Positions 14,815 to 23,896 are shown, numbered from the stretch's first letter. The stretch: 38,713 nucleotides of DNA from Rhabdochromatium marinum (GCF_016583795.1 NZ_NRRS01000032.1:1-38713), one strand, 5' to 3'. The notes: a model not told the origin generated them from the sequence alone. A program made the numbers and translations.

Positions 14815-16479
14815 ATGAATCCAATCGCGCGCCACCGACTGACGGTCTTGATTTCTTTGGGTTGCCTCCTGGCACAAAGCGCCATCAGCGGCGATCTGGA
14901 TGACCGGGAACTCAGCAACGAAACCCCGCATGTCAATCCACAGTGTTACACCAAAACCGAGGACGCCCAGGGACAAGTGCATAATCCCTGTTTTTCCTGC
15001 CACACCAACTCGGTGCGACCGAATTATCTGAACGACAGCGATTTGCAGGAGGCCTATGATTTTCCTGCGCCTGCCGAGCACAATCCCTGGCTCAACCTGT
15101 TTAAGGATCGCACCCAGGAGATCGCTGCCATCCGTGACGACGACATGCGCGCCTACCTGCGCGAGAGCAACTATTTCACCACTGACGGCCGGATCCTCCC
15201 GGCTGCACGTCTCGCCGAGGTTCCAGCGCACTGGGATTACAACGATGATGGCCAGTGGGACGGCTTTGTCCCCGATGTTTGGTTTAATTTTGATGCCGAA
15301 GGCTTCGATTTGGCGCCGGACGGCACTCCAACCGGGTGGCGCGCCTTTGGCTACTATCCCTTTTTGGGCACCTTCTGGCCCACTAACGGCTCCACTGACG
15401 ATGTGCTGATCCGCCTCGCCGCGCCTTTCCGTACCAATCTGGTCGGTGACTATGATCCCGTGGTGTACAAGACCAATCTGGCCATCGTTGAGTCAGTCAT
15501 CCGTGAACAAGACATCGCCATCGAACCGGTCGATGAGGCCGCACTCGGTGGCGTTGACCTGAACAAAGACGGCCTGATCGCTACCGCCGACTTGATCAAA
15601 TACGACTGGGCGCCGCTGGAAGGCCGCTTCATGTCATACGTTGGCCAGGCGCTTGCCGAACAGCGCGCCGGGCGGGTGCATCTGGCCGCGCGCCTCTATC
15701 CCGAGGGCAGTGAGTTCTTTCACACCGTGCGCTATATCGATATCAACGAGGCAGACGGTGCCAATCAGTTGGCCGCGCGCATGAAGGAAGTGCGCTACAT
15801 GAAAAAACTCTACTGGATGACCTATGCCGATCTCGATCAGCGCATGGCGGCCGAACTGAAGGAAAAGCACGACTTCCCTGATCGCATTCGCACCTTCCGC
15901 GGCAATATCGAATCCGGTTTGGCCAATGACCAGGGGTGGGTGCTGGCGGCCATGATCGAGGATGCCGAGGGTCAACTACGTCCGCAGACCTATGAAGAAC
16001 TCGCCTTCTGCGTCGGCTGCCACAGCGGCATCGGCGCCACCACCGATTCCACCTTTGCCTTCCCACGCCGCTTTAGTGCCGACAGCTTCCAAGGTGGCTG
16101 GTATCACTGGAGCCAGAAGGGGTTGCGCGGCACCCCCGAGCGGTTGCGCGAAGATGGCCAGGGCGACTATGCCTTTTATTTGGCCACCAATGGTGCTGGG
16201 GATGAGTTCCGCGAAAATGCCGAAGTCCGCGCGCGTTTCTTTGACGCCCAAGGTCAGCTCAAACCCGCGATGCTCGATGCCCTGAGCAACGACATCGCTG
16301 TGCTGCTTGAGGCCTCACCCGAGCGCGCCATGACTCTGAACAAAGCCTATCGGGTGATTGTGCAGGAGCAGAGCTTTACCCAGGGACGCGATGCCACCGT
16401 CACACCTGCGCGCAATGTGCATAGTTTCGTGCCGACCGGCACCCTGACCGGCGTGACCGAGCCAGTGTTAGGTTATTGA
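14815..16479 (+). CDS. Exported diheme c-type protein with Ca-binding-like loops (paralogue 1)
   Basis: A 554-residue protein with a signal peptide (about 1-25) and two CxxCH heme c motifs, CFSCH (59-63) and CVGCH (399-403), about 335 residues apart. Between them lie EF-hand or dockerin-like acidic loops, DYNDDGQWDG and DLNKDGLIATADL, suggesting calcium binding. I know of no characterised homolog. The next gene is a clear paralogue, colinear over the whole length. It follows phoX by 88 nt with no strong terminator, so cotranscription in the Pho regulon is possible. A periplasmic electron-transfer or redox-enzyme role is inferred from the hemes only. The ribosome binding site (CAGGAC) is weak. 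Confidence 0.75.
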   Translation: MNPIARHRLTVLISLGCLLAQSAISGDLDDRELSNETPHVNPQCYTKTEDAQGQVHNPCFSCHTNSVRPNYLNDSDLQEAYDFPAPAEHNPWLNLFKDRTQEIAAIRDDDMRAYLRESNYFTTDGRILPAARLAEVPAHWDYNDDGQWDGFVPDVWFNFDAEGFDLAPDGTPTGWRAFGYYPFLGTFWPTNGSTDDVLIRLAAPFRTNLVGDYDPVVYKTNLAIVESVIREQDIAIEPVDEAALGGVDLNKDGLIATADLIKYDWAPLEGRFMSYVGQALAEQRAGRVHLAARLYPEGSEFFHTVRYIDINEADGANQLAARMKEVRYMKKLYWMTYADLDQRMAAELKEKHDFPDRIRTFRGNIESGLANDQGWVLAAMIEDAEGQLRPQTYEELAFCVGCHSGIGATTDSTFAFPRRFSADSFQGGWYHWSQKGLRGTPERLREDGQGDYAFYLATNGAGDEFRENAEVRARFFDAQGQLKPAMLDALSNDIAVLLEASPERAMTLNKAYRVIVQEQSFTQGRDATVTPARNVHSFVPTGTLTGVTEPVLGY

Positions 16480-16488
16480 GAAGTTCCC

Positions 16489-18171
16489 ATGAATCATCAA
16501 TTTTCCCGCGCCACGGCAGTACTGACCGGGCTGTGCGTCAGCAGCCTGCTGAACGCTGACACGACTGTTGCTGACCGCGATCTGACCAGCCGTGTGCTGA
16601 GCAACGCAACCCCACATATCCCGTCGCAATGCTATACCAAGACGCAGGACAGTCAGGGGCGGGTTGTCAACCCCTGCTACACCTGCCACACCCGCTCCGA
16701 GCCGCCGAACTACGTCCAGGATGCCGACCTCCAATTGGCCTATGATTTTCCAGCAGCGGCGGAAGAAAATCCCTGGAAAAATCTTTACATTGACCGCCGC
16801 GCCGCGATTCGCACGATCAGCGATGCTGACATCCTGAGCTATATCCGCGCGAGCAATTATGTTGATTCCGCTGGGCGTATCATCCCCGCGCAACGCTTGG
16901 CTGAGATACCCACAGCGTGGGACTACAATGGTGATGGACGCTGGGATGGCTGGGTGCCTGATGCCTGGTTCAGATTCGACGACCAGGGCTTTGACCGCTC
17001 CCCCACCGGCCATTACAGCGGCTGGCGTGCCTTTGCTTACCCCCCGTTCCCTAGTACCTACTGGCCAACCAATGGCTCAATGGCGGATGCACTCATCCGG
17101 CTGCCGGAGGTATTTCGGCGTAATCTGGCTGGTGATTTTGATCTCAGTGTCTATAAGACCAATCTTGCCATCGTCGAGGCGATGATTCGCGAGGCCGACG
17201 TGTCCATCGACCCGGTTGACGAACAAGCGCTCGGGGGCGTCGATCTCAACAAAAACGGTCGGCTCGATACGGCCAAGCAGGTGACATACGACTGGGCACC
17301 GCGCAACGGACGCTTGATGTGGTATGTCGGCCAGGCCCTGCACGCCCAACTCGATGGCTCACTGCATCTGGCCGCGCAGCTCTATCCGGAAGGCACTGAA
17401 TTTCTGCAAACGCTGCGCTATGTGGATTTTGACCGACAAGCCGTCAATCATCTGTCGGCGCGCATGAAAGAAATCCGCTACGCGCGCAAGGCTTACTGGA
17501 TGACCTATGCAGCGCTCGATCTGCAGGCAGCCGAGGACACCAAGGAACAGCACGACTTTCCAGATCGCATTGAGACGATTCGTGGCAACATGGAGTCCGG
17601 TGTCAGCAATGGTTCCGGCTGGGTTTATGCTGGGATGATTGAGGGCCGCTCAGGGCAACTGCGACCGCAAACCTACGAGGAACTGGCCCATTGCGTTGGC
17701 TGTCACGGTGGCATGGGCGCCAATACCGATGCCAGTCTGGCGTTCCCGCGCAAGCTCGGCGCTGACAGTTACCAGCACGGCTGGTATCACTGGAGCCAGA
17801 AAAGCCTCGCCGGTCTGCCGGAGCCAGTGCGCCGCGATGGCGAACCCGAATACGCTTACTACCTCAAGGCCAACCGGGCCGGTGATGAATTTCGCGCCAA
17901 TCGCGAGGTGATTGCGCACTTTTTCGATGAGCAGGGCGAGCCGATTCCCGCCATGCTTGAGACCCTGAAACGCGACATTGGTGTTTTGCTGTTTGCCTCC
18001 AAACCTCGGGCCTTGGCGCTGAACAAAGCCTACAAGCTGATCGTCACGCAGCAGAGCTTTGCTCAGGGGCGCGATGTCACTATCGCCCCGGTCGGTGCCT
18101 ATGTCTATCCCTGGGTTGAGGATGGCACGCCGACCGGTGTGACTGAACCCTGGCTGGATAAAGCGCCCTGA
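16489..18171 (+). CDS. Exported diheme c-type protein with Ca-binding-like loops (paralogue 2)
   Basis: A 560-residue paralogue of the preceding protein, 9 nt downstream and surely cotranscribed. It has a signal peptide (about 1-24) and CxxCH motifs CYTCH (63-67) and CVGCH (402-406). The acidic loops are DYNGDGRWDG and DLNKNGRLDTAKQ. Conserved blocks shared by the two include SNxTPH, QCYTKT, YDFPA, NxWYHWSQK and LNKAY. The loops and heme sites are conserved, arguing for a shared fold with possible subunit or substrate specialisation after tandem duplication. It ends 22 bp from the convergent plcP-like gene. Confidence 0.75.
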   Translation: MNHQFSRATAVLTGLCVSSLLNADTTVADRDLTSRVLSNATPHIPSQCYTKTQDSQGRVVNPCYTCHTRSEPPNYVQDADLQLAYDFPAAAEENPWKNLYIDRRAAIRTISDADILSYIRASNYVDSAGRIIPAQRLAEIPTAWDYNGDGRWDGWVPDAWFRFDDQGFDRSPTGHYSGWRAFAYPPFPSTYWPTNGSMADALIRLPEVFRRNLAGDFDLSVYKTNLAIVEAMIREADVSIDPVDEQALGGVDLNKNGRLDTAKQVTYDWAPRNGRLMWYVGQALHAQLDGSLHLAAQLYPEGTEFLQTLRYVDFDRQAVNHLSARMKEIRYARKAYWMTYAALDLQAAEDTKEQHDFPDRIETIRGNMESGVSNGSGWVYAGMIEGRSGQLRPQTYEELAHCVGCHGGMGANTDASLAFPRKLGADSYQHGWYHWSQKSLAGLPEPVRRDGEPEYAYYLKANRAGDEFRANREVIAHFFDEQGEPIPAMLETLKRDIGVLLFASKPRALALNKAYKLIVTQQSFAQGRDVTIAPVGAYVYPWVEDGTPTGVTEPWLDKAP

Positions 18172-18193
18172 TACCGGCTCTGCCACCTGTTGA

Positions 18194-19009
18194 TCAGGCG
18201 GCTTCGGCCAAGGGCGTGGGGTGTTTGGCGGCCTCGCGGCCCAGCACTTCGCGAATCTCGGTCCAGCGCAGCAACTCCATGCGCCCATCGTGATGTTCGA
18301 CCAGCGCGGTGCAGCTCTCCACCCAGTCGCCGCAGTTGCAGTAATCCACGCCGTCGATGGCACGCATCTCGGCATGGTGGATATGACCGCAGACCATGCC
18401 ATCAACACGGTGTTTGCGCGCTTCGGTGGCGACGATGTGCTCGAAATTGCCGATGTAATTCACCGCGTTCTTGACCTTGTGCTTCAGAAAGGCGGCCAGG
18501 GACCAATAGCGCAGCCCGAGCCGGCGGCGGATGCGGTTCACGGGTTGACTGATGCCAAGGATCAGATCGTATAGCGTGGCGCCAATGTGCGCGAGCCAGG
18601 GGCCTTTCTGCACCACTTGGTCGAATTTATCGCCATGCAGTACCAGCAGGCGGCGACCGTCAATGGTGGTATGAACGACTTCATCGCGGATGGCCACGCC
18701 GGCAAACTCCTCGCCGAGATGTCCGCGCAGCAGTTCGTCGTGATTGCCCGGAATATAGGTGACCTGAGTGCCATGGCGCGCCTTTTCCAGCACGGCTTGC
18801 ATCACTTGTTGATGTGGTCCCGGCCAATACAGGCCTTTGCGCAAGGCCCAAAGATCGATGATGTCGCCAACCAGATACAGCTGGCGGCAAGCGGTTGTAC
18901 GCAGAAAATCCAGTAAAAACTCGGCCTGACAACCATGAAAGCCAAGATGGACATCGGAAATCCAAATCGTGCGATATTTTAACGGTCTTAAGGCTTCAAC
19001 CTGACTCAC
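18194..19009 (-). CDS. plcP: PlcP-like metallophosphoesterase (phospholipase C for lipid remodelling)
   Basis: A 271-residue calcineurin-like metallophosphoesterase. All metal ligands are visible: SDVH (18-21), GD (48-49), GNHD (88-91), HGD (125-127) and GHIHH (208-212). Proteins of this type are often auto-labelled UDP-2,3-diacylglucosamine diphosphatase (LpxH-like). The overall pattern (CQAEFLLDF, YWPGPHQQV, GDWVESCTALVEHHDGRMEL) matches the PlcP group, which cleaves membrane phospholipids to diacylglycerol during phosphate starvation. Nearby btaAB, which need diacylglycerol, support PlcP over LpxH. The start is GTG 19009, with GAGGAG upstream. I see no clear Pho box in its 88-bp leader, so it may be read from the EAL-GGDEF gene. 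Confidence 0.72.
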   Translation of the reverse strand: MSQVEALRPLKYRTIWISDVHLGFHGCQAEFLLDFLRTTACRQLYLVGDIIDLWALRKGLYWPGPHQQVMQAVLEKARHGTQVTYIPGNHDELLRGHLGEEFAGVAIRDEVVHTTIDGRRLLVLHGDKFDQVVQKGPWLAHIGATLYDLILGISQPVNRIRRRLGLRYWSLAAFLKHKVKNAVNYIGNFEHIVATEARKHRVDGMVCGHIHHAEMRAIDGVDYCNCGDWVESCTALVEHHDGRMELLRWTEIREVLGREAAKHPTPLAEAA

Positions 19010-19097
19010 GTTGCATTACTCCTCGCAGCATACATTGACTCGGCACTATGGTTACCGAGCTTTGTTGCGATGCTGTTGAGAGGAGGTGAAGGTTGGG

Positions 19098-20936
19098 TTA
19101 AATGCGTGGCACGCGCTCAGTATCGAGCCTCGCCTCGGCTTGTCCGAGGGGTGAAGCTTTGGCGGATTTCTTTAACCGGGCAATACGCTGCGAGATATCC
19201 TCAAGCGTGAAGTGGGTTGCGCTGGCAGGAATCCATAGCCGTGCCGCGCTGCATGTTAGCAACGGAAAGCGCACTGATTCGCCATAACGGTTGTTGGCTT
19301 CAATATAGCCGCGTGCGCGGGTATCAGCATCGTACAGGCTTTGCGCCTCATGCTTAAACTGATCGAGCAGGGCGGAAATCTGCTGTTGGACTTCCTCAGG
19401 ATCAGATGCCCGCAAGCCGGCAAAGAAGTCATCCCCGCCGATATGCCCGATGAAGCAGGAGTCACTCGGCAGCAGTTTACGCAGCAGATCGGCAAAGAGC
19501 ACGATGGCACGGTCGCCAGTGCGAAAGCCATAGGTGTCATTGAACGGCTTAAAGTTGTCGAAATCAAAATACACCAGGCAAGCGTCCTGACAGGAATCTG
19601 CGAGTACCTGCTGGACATACTCGATGATGGTGTTGTTGCCCGGCAGTCGTGTCAACGGATTTTGATCGCGCGCGGCCGCCAGGTTCTTACTATCGACAAT
19701 TTGCAGCAGCGCCGCCTGGGAGATGAAGCCGGCATAGGCGAAATTCTCAGTCATGATGATGCCGGGCGGGCTGTCGGCGGCAGTATAGGCCTCAAGCAGA
19801 CGCTCGGCGGAACTGTTGATGTCGATGCTGGGGCAGGGCGTGAGAAAATCCGTAAGCTGCTTACGATAGGCGCTGTTGGACAGCAATTCACGGCCATAGC
19901 TCGAGTAGATGTAGCGCTTGAGGTGTTTTTCGCACACCAGCCCGAGAGGCTTGCCGGTGTGTTCCAGCACCGGGAAGAAGCTGTATTCGCTGTGGTGTTT
20001 GAACAAGTCGAAGACCGCGCGCATATCGTCGTCCTGGTGTAAGCTTGGCAGCTGCTTGATGCGTGTGCGAATCAGGTCTGCGTCACTGTCGGATTGGCGT
20101 CGCGATGGGCCGACCGTCTGGGCGACCCTGTGGTAAGTGCTGTCAAGGTGCGAGAGCTCGAGGCTGGGACGGGCAATGAAATAGCCCTGGACAAGATCAC
20201 AACCGATATCCCGGCAGGCGGTGAGTTCATCAGCCGTTTCCACGCCCTCAGCCACCACCTGAACGCCCAGGGTATGCGCGAGATGGACAGCGTTCTCGAC
20301 GAACAGCCGTCGCTTATGGTCGTGGGCCACTGAGGAAATAAAGAAGCGGTCAATTTTGATCAAATCTGGCGGAAACTCATACAGCAGCTTCAGGCCCGAG
20401 TAGCCGGTACCAAAATCATCAATCGCGAACAGGAACCCTTGCTGGCGCAGGCGCTCCATGGCCCGCAGGGCCTCGGGCTGGGCGGTCAGATCATGCACTT
20501 CGGTCAGCTCGAAGCCGAGGTTGGCGATGGAAAGCCCGTGACGCTTCAGACTGTCGGCGGTCATGTCGCCCCAGCGGGGATCTCTGATCAGACTGCGCGA
20601 GTCGAGATTGAACAGTACACGCGCCTGACCGATGTTAGGAATACGCGCAAAGCTGGCGATCGCCTTGTCGCGCAGCCGGCTCTCAAACTTAAGCAGGCTA
20701 CCAACGGCGTCAAGGCTGGCAAAGAGTTGTTCGACGCTGGTGAAGTCGATCCGCTCTAGCCCGCGCAGCAGTGCCTCGAAGCCAAAGACGGCACCGGTGT
20801 GAATGTTAACAATGGGCTGAAAGGCATACTCCAGCCTCTCGTCCAGCGCCGCCACGGAGAAGCCGTTGAGGGGCGGTGAGAAATCCGGCGGGTAGTGCAT
20901 CTGGATGCCTGGCGGGCGTGCGATTTGAATGTTCAT
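19098..20936 (-). CDS. EAL-CBS-GGDEF cyclic-di-GMP protein
   Basis: A 612-residue cytoplasmic protein with, in order, an EAL phosphodiesterase domain (about 30-265), a pair of CBS-like motifs (about 290-410) and a GGDEF domain (about 425-590). The EAL domain keeps EALLR, FNLDS, FELTE, IDDFGTGYS, IKID, AEGVE and QGYF, so it should hydrolyse c-di-GMP. The GGDEF signature is GGDDF, a conservative variant that may or may not be active, and no RxxD inhibitory site is evident just before it. CBS domains usually sense adenine nucleotides. The gene lies upstream of plcP on the same strand and divergent from btaA. CAGGAG precedes ATG 20936. It may link c-di-GMP signalling to phosphate status. Confidence 0.85.
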   Translation of the reverse strand: MNIQIARPPGIQMHYPPDFSPPLNGFSVAALDERLEYAFQPIVNIHTGAVFGFEALLRGLERIDFTSVEQLFASLDAVGSLLKFESRLRDKAIASFARIPNIGQARVLFNLDSRSLIRDPRWGDMTADSLKRHGLSIANLGFELTEVHDLTAQPEALRAMERLRQQGFLFAIDDFGTGYSGLKLLYEFPPDLIKIDRFFISSVAHDHKRRLFVENAVHLAHTLGVQVVAEGVETADELTACRDIGCDLVQGYFIARPSLELSHLDSTYHRVAQTVGPSRRQSDSDADLIRTRIKQLPSLHQDDDMRAVFDLFKHHSEYSFFPVLEHTGKPLGLVCEKHLKRYIYSSYGRELLSNSAYRKQLTDFLTPCPSIDINSSAERLLEAYTAADSPPGIIMTENFAYAGFISQAALLQIVDSKNLAAARDQNPLTRLPGNNTIIEYVQQVLADSCQDACLVYFDFDNFKPFNDTYGFRTGDRAIVLFADLLRKLLPSDSCFIGHIGGDDFFAGLRASDPEEVQQQISALLDQFKHEAQSLYDADTRARGYIEANNRYGESVRFPLLTCSAARLWIPASATHFTLEDISQRIARLKKSAKASPLGQAEARLDTERVPRI

Positions 20937-21063
20937 GAATGCGCTCCTGTTTCGCTTGAATCATGCCAGAATCGTATGCCTGCGACCAAGATGAATACGG
21001 TAGCCAGTATAGAAATTTGCAAGTTTTTTGTGACACGTCAAGTGGTCGCAAAAAAACAGATTC

Positions 21064-21092
21064 CCGTCATCAAACGGCCATCAAATTGTCAT
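21064..21092 (+). promoter_or_regulatory. Triple Pho box upstream of btaA
   Basis: Three PhoB half-sites sit at exact 11-bp spacing: CCGTCAT (21064-21070), CGGCCAT (21075-21081) and TTGTCAT (21086-21092), each followed by CAAA. A -10-like TAGCTT (21103-21108) lies 10 bp beyond, the usual distance for PhoB-activated promoters. The middle site is the weakest. Confidence 0.85.
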
Positions 21093-21152
21093 CAAAACAC
21101 TGTAGCTTGTTGCGGTTAATCCACAATCTACCGCTTCGCGCCAAGGGTCAAA

Positions 21153-22367
21153 ATGCCCACAACAACTTCCACCACGCCGCTTAGAACATGGGGTGACCGC
21201 GTCGATCAGAAGGTTTTCGATGCGATCTACTCGCGCGCCCTGGTCTACAACACCTGTTGGGAGGATCCGGGCGTAGACCGCCAGGCACTGAACATTGAGA
21301 CCAGTGACCATCTGCTGGTGATCACCAGCGCCGGTTGTAATGTGCTGGATTACGCGCTCGTCGGCCCGGCGTGCATTCATGCCGTTGATGCCAATCCGCG
21401 CCAGAATGCACTGCTTGAGCTGAAGCTCGCCGCCATTCGCCGACTGGAATTCGAAGACTTTTTTGCCGCCTTCGGCCAGGGGCATCATCCGCGCATGCAG
21501 TGGCTGTACCATCATGAACTGCGCCCAGCACTGAGCGAGTTTGCGCGCACGTTCTGGGATAAGCGCATCGGCTGGTTTGGTCATGCGCGCGGGAGTTTTT
21601 ATTTCCACGGTCTCTCTGGCACTGTGGCAAGCGCCTTCCATGCCTATCTGCGGTTGCGCCCGCGTCTGGCGACGAGTATTCATGAGCTGTTCGACACTCG
21701 CTCCCTGGATGAGCAGCGCCATATCTACGATACCCAGGTCGATCCCCTGATCTGGACCCAGGGAATGAACTGGATATTGTCGCGGCAACTGACCATGAGT
21801 ATGCTCGGAGTGCCGCATCCGCAGCGCAAGGAGGTGCAACAGCAGCACGACTGTGGTGTGGCCGGTTTTGTGCGTGACGCCATCGGCTATGTTTTTCGCC
21901 AGCTACCGGTGTGGACCAATTATTTCTGGATGGTCTATATTCGGGGGCGCTACACGGAACACTGTTGTCCGGAGTATTTAAAGCCTGACAACTTCACACG
22001 GCTTAAAGCCGGTGCGGCTGATTGCATTGCGTTGCACACTTGCACGGTGACGGATTTTCTCAAGCACCATGAGCAGCCGATCTCCAAATATGTGTTACTG
22101 GATCACATGGATTGGATGAGCTCTTACCAGCCTGAGGCGCTGGCTGATGAGTGGCGCTGGATTTTAGCTCGTGCCCGCACCGATGCTCGCATCATCTTCC
22201 GCAGCGCACATGCTGCACCGCGTTACCTGGAATCTCTGGAGCTGGGGCCGGAGCGCAGCCGGTTAAGCGATCGCTTGCACTTCCGTCCCGAGCTGGCCGC
22301 CCACCTGCAAGCACAGGATCGGGTGCATACCTACGCTGGTTTTCATATTGCCGATGTCCGTGCCTAA
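21153..22367 (+). CDS. btaA: BtaA, SAM:diacylglycerol 3-amino-3-carboxypropyltransferase
   Basis: A 404-residue protein of the BtaA/DUF3419 family. It transfers the 3-amino-3-carboxypropyl group of S-adenosylmethionine to diacylglycerol, giving diacylglycerylhomoserine, the first step of betaine lipid (DGTS) synthesis. Diagnostic segments are VYNTCWEDPGVDRQAL (about 31-46), LVITSAGCNVLDYAL (about 55-69) and AVDANPRQNALLELK (about 78-92), which form the SAM-binding region. The C-terminal part has the VLLDHMDWM motif of the family. It overlaps btaB by 14 nt and has a triple Pho box. AAGGG precedes ATG 21153. Confidence 0.93.
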   Translation: MPTTTSTTPLRTWGDRVDQKVFDAIYSRALVYNTCWEDPGVDRQALNIETSDHLLVITSAGCNVLDYALVGPACIHAVDANPRQNALLELKLAAIRRLEFEDFFAAFGQGHHPRMQWLYHHELRPALSEFARTFWDKRIGWFGHARGSFYFHGLSGTVASAFHAYLRLRPRLATSIHELFDTRSLDEQRHIYDTQVDPLIWTQGMNWILSRQLTMSMLGVPHPQRKEVQQQHDCGVAGFVRDAIGYVFRQLPVWTNYFWMVYIRGRYTEHCCPEYLKPDNFTRLKAGAADCIALHTCTVTDFLKHHEQPISKYVLLDHMDWMSSYQPEALADEWRWILARARTDARIIFRSAHAAPRYLESLELGPERSRLSDRLHFRPELAAHLQAQDRVHTYAGFHIADVRA

Positions 22368-23121
22368 GTCCAAACCGGCCAGGGTGCCGGGCGGCCGTCT
22401 GGGCCGTGATCTGCGCATTCTGTTGCATCTGCTGCGCGGCCAGCCCAAGGACGGCGATCAGCAGGCGCGCCTGGAGGCTTTTTATGCGCCCCAGGCGGGT
22501 CACTACGACGCCTTCCGCGACCGGCTGTTACATGGACGCGAGCAGCTGATCAGCGATCTGCAGGCTAGGTTGCCGCAGACGGGTGCTCATGTCATTGAAC
22601 TCGGCGGTGGTACCGGGCGCAATTTGGAGTTCTTTGGGCCGCAGTTGGAGTCCTTTAGCCAGGTGACGCTGGTTGATCTGTGCCCGGCCTTGCTCGAACA
22701 GGCCCGGCAAAAATTTGCAGGCCGCCCGCAGGTGCGCATCATTGAGGCCGATGCCACTCGTTGGCAGCCGCAGCAACCGGCCGATGCCGTCTATTGCGCC
22801 TACTCGCTGACCATGATGCCCGATTGGCGCGCAGCCCTGGACAACGCCATCACCATGCTCAAACCCGGTGGCATCCTTGGGGTAGTGGATTTTTATGTCT
22901 CAGCGGCCAGACCACCCAGTGATCAAGTGCGCCACAGCGCTCTGGCACGCTGGTTCTGGCCGCATTGGTTTGCGCACGATGGTGTGCATCCGACCCCTGA
23001 GCACCTCGCCGCTCTGCGGGCGCGTTTTCCCGAGCATCAGTTCAGCGAAGCACGCGCGCCCGTGCCCTATCTGCCCGGATTCTCGGTGCCCTACTATTGC
23101 TTTATTGGGCGTCGGGTTTGA
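22354..23121 (+). CDS. btaB: BtaB, diacylglycerylhomoserine N-methyltransferase
   Basis: A 255-residue class I SAM methyltransferase that adds three methyl groups to diacylglycerylhomoserine to make DGTS. The SAM-binding motif is VIELGGGTGRN (about 81-91), with VDLCPALL and EADATRW as following strands. BtaB-like features are YDAFRDRLLHGRE near the N-terminus and PVPYLPGFSVPYYCFIGRR at the end. ATG 22354 is chosen; it lies inside the btaA 3' end, implying translational coupling. A TTG at 22348 would add two residues. Confidence 0.9.
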   Translation: MSVPKSKPARVPGGRLGRDLRILLHLLRGQPKDGDQQARLEAFYAPQAGHYDAFRDRLLHGREQLISDLQARLPQTGAHVIELGGGTGRNLEFFGPQLESFSQVTLVDLCPALLEQARQKFAGRPQVRIIEADATRWQPQQPADAVYCAYSLTMMPDWRAALDNAITMLKPGGILGVVDFYVSAARPPSDQVRHSALARWFWPHWFAHDGVHPTPEHLAALRARFPEHQFSEARAPVPYLPGFSVPYYCFIGRRV

Positions 23122-23130
23122 GCGCCAACT

Positions 23131-23826
23131 TTAAGCATCACTGTTCACTCGCGTCTGCGGCTCATCAATCAACCCATCCGTTGTCAACCTCAGGGTGCGC
23201 TGCGCCTTGGCGGCGGCGATTCGGGAGTGCGTGACCAGAAGGGTGATGGCGCCAGCGGCCTGGGTGCGCTCGAATAATAGCTCCAGCACCTGACCGGCTC
23301 GCTCCGGGTCCAGGTTGCCGGTAGGCTCGTCGCACAGCACCAGTGCCGGCTCATGCACCAGGGCGCGGGCAATGGCGACGCGTTGCATCTCGCCGCCGGA
23401 GAGGTGGCGCGGCCAGTCGTGGACCCGGTCCCCCAGTCCCACCCGTTTCAGCATCGCCTGGGCGCGCGTGCGCGCGACCCGGTCGCTTTGTTTCAGTAGC
23501 CACAGCGGCAGAGCGACGTTCTGTAATAAGGTCAGATGCGGCAGCAGATGAAAGGCCTGAAAGACGAAACCAAACTGGCGCTTGCGCAGGTCGGCGAAGC
23601 GGTCATCATCCAGCGCGGTTAGCTCATCGGGGCCGAGGGTGATGCGGCCGTGATCGACGCGCTCCAGACCGGCGATGCAGTTGAGCAGGGTTGATTTGCC
23701 TACGCCTGATTCACCCACCAGAGCGACGGATTGACCGGGTTCCAGCCGCAGAGAGACGCCTTGGAACAGTGGGTGCCCAAGCCGGGGGTCGAAGGCCTTG
23801 GTGAGTTGATCGAGGCTGAGGGTCAT
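23131..23826 (-). CDS. LolD/MacB-type ABC ATPase, orphan
   Basis: A 231-residue ABC ATP-binding protein with Walker [10 protein letters not shown] (about 37-45), Q-loop [12 protein letters not shown], signature LSGGEMQR, Walker [14 protein letters not shown] and H-loop VTHS. The pattern is that of the LolD, YbbA, MacB and FtsE group, which work with FtsX-like permeases in lipoprotein transport or envelope processes. No permease is adjacent: btaB is convergent 9 bp away, and upstream is the nifH promoter region. Its partner must be elsewhere or lost. Confidence 0.8.
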   Translation of the reverse strand: MTLSLDQLTKAFDPRLGHPLFQGVSLRLEPGQSVALVGESGVGKSTLLNCIAGLERVDHGRITLGPDELTALDDDRFADLRKRQFGFVFQAFHLLPHLTLLQNVALPLWLLKQSDRVARTRAQAMLKRVGLGDRVHDWPRHLSGGEMQRVAIARALVHEPALVLCDEPTGNLDPERAGQVLELLFERTQAAGAITLLVTHSRIAAAKAQRTLRLTTDGLIDEPQTRVNSDA

Positions 23827-23896
23827 GGCGTTGTGCAGGGTTCCAGGTGGTTTCGGGTCAGATGGTCAGATGATCGGGTGGGAGGTTGGGGGCCGA

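Noticed and set aside
18194-19009. Calling the metallophosphoesterase LpxH
   Set aside because: The ligand set fits both, but the sequence pattern and the btaAB context favour PlcP; LpxH remains an alternative.
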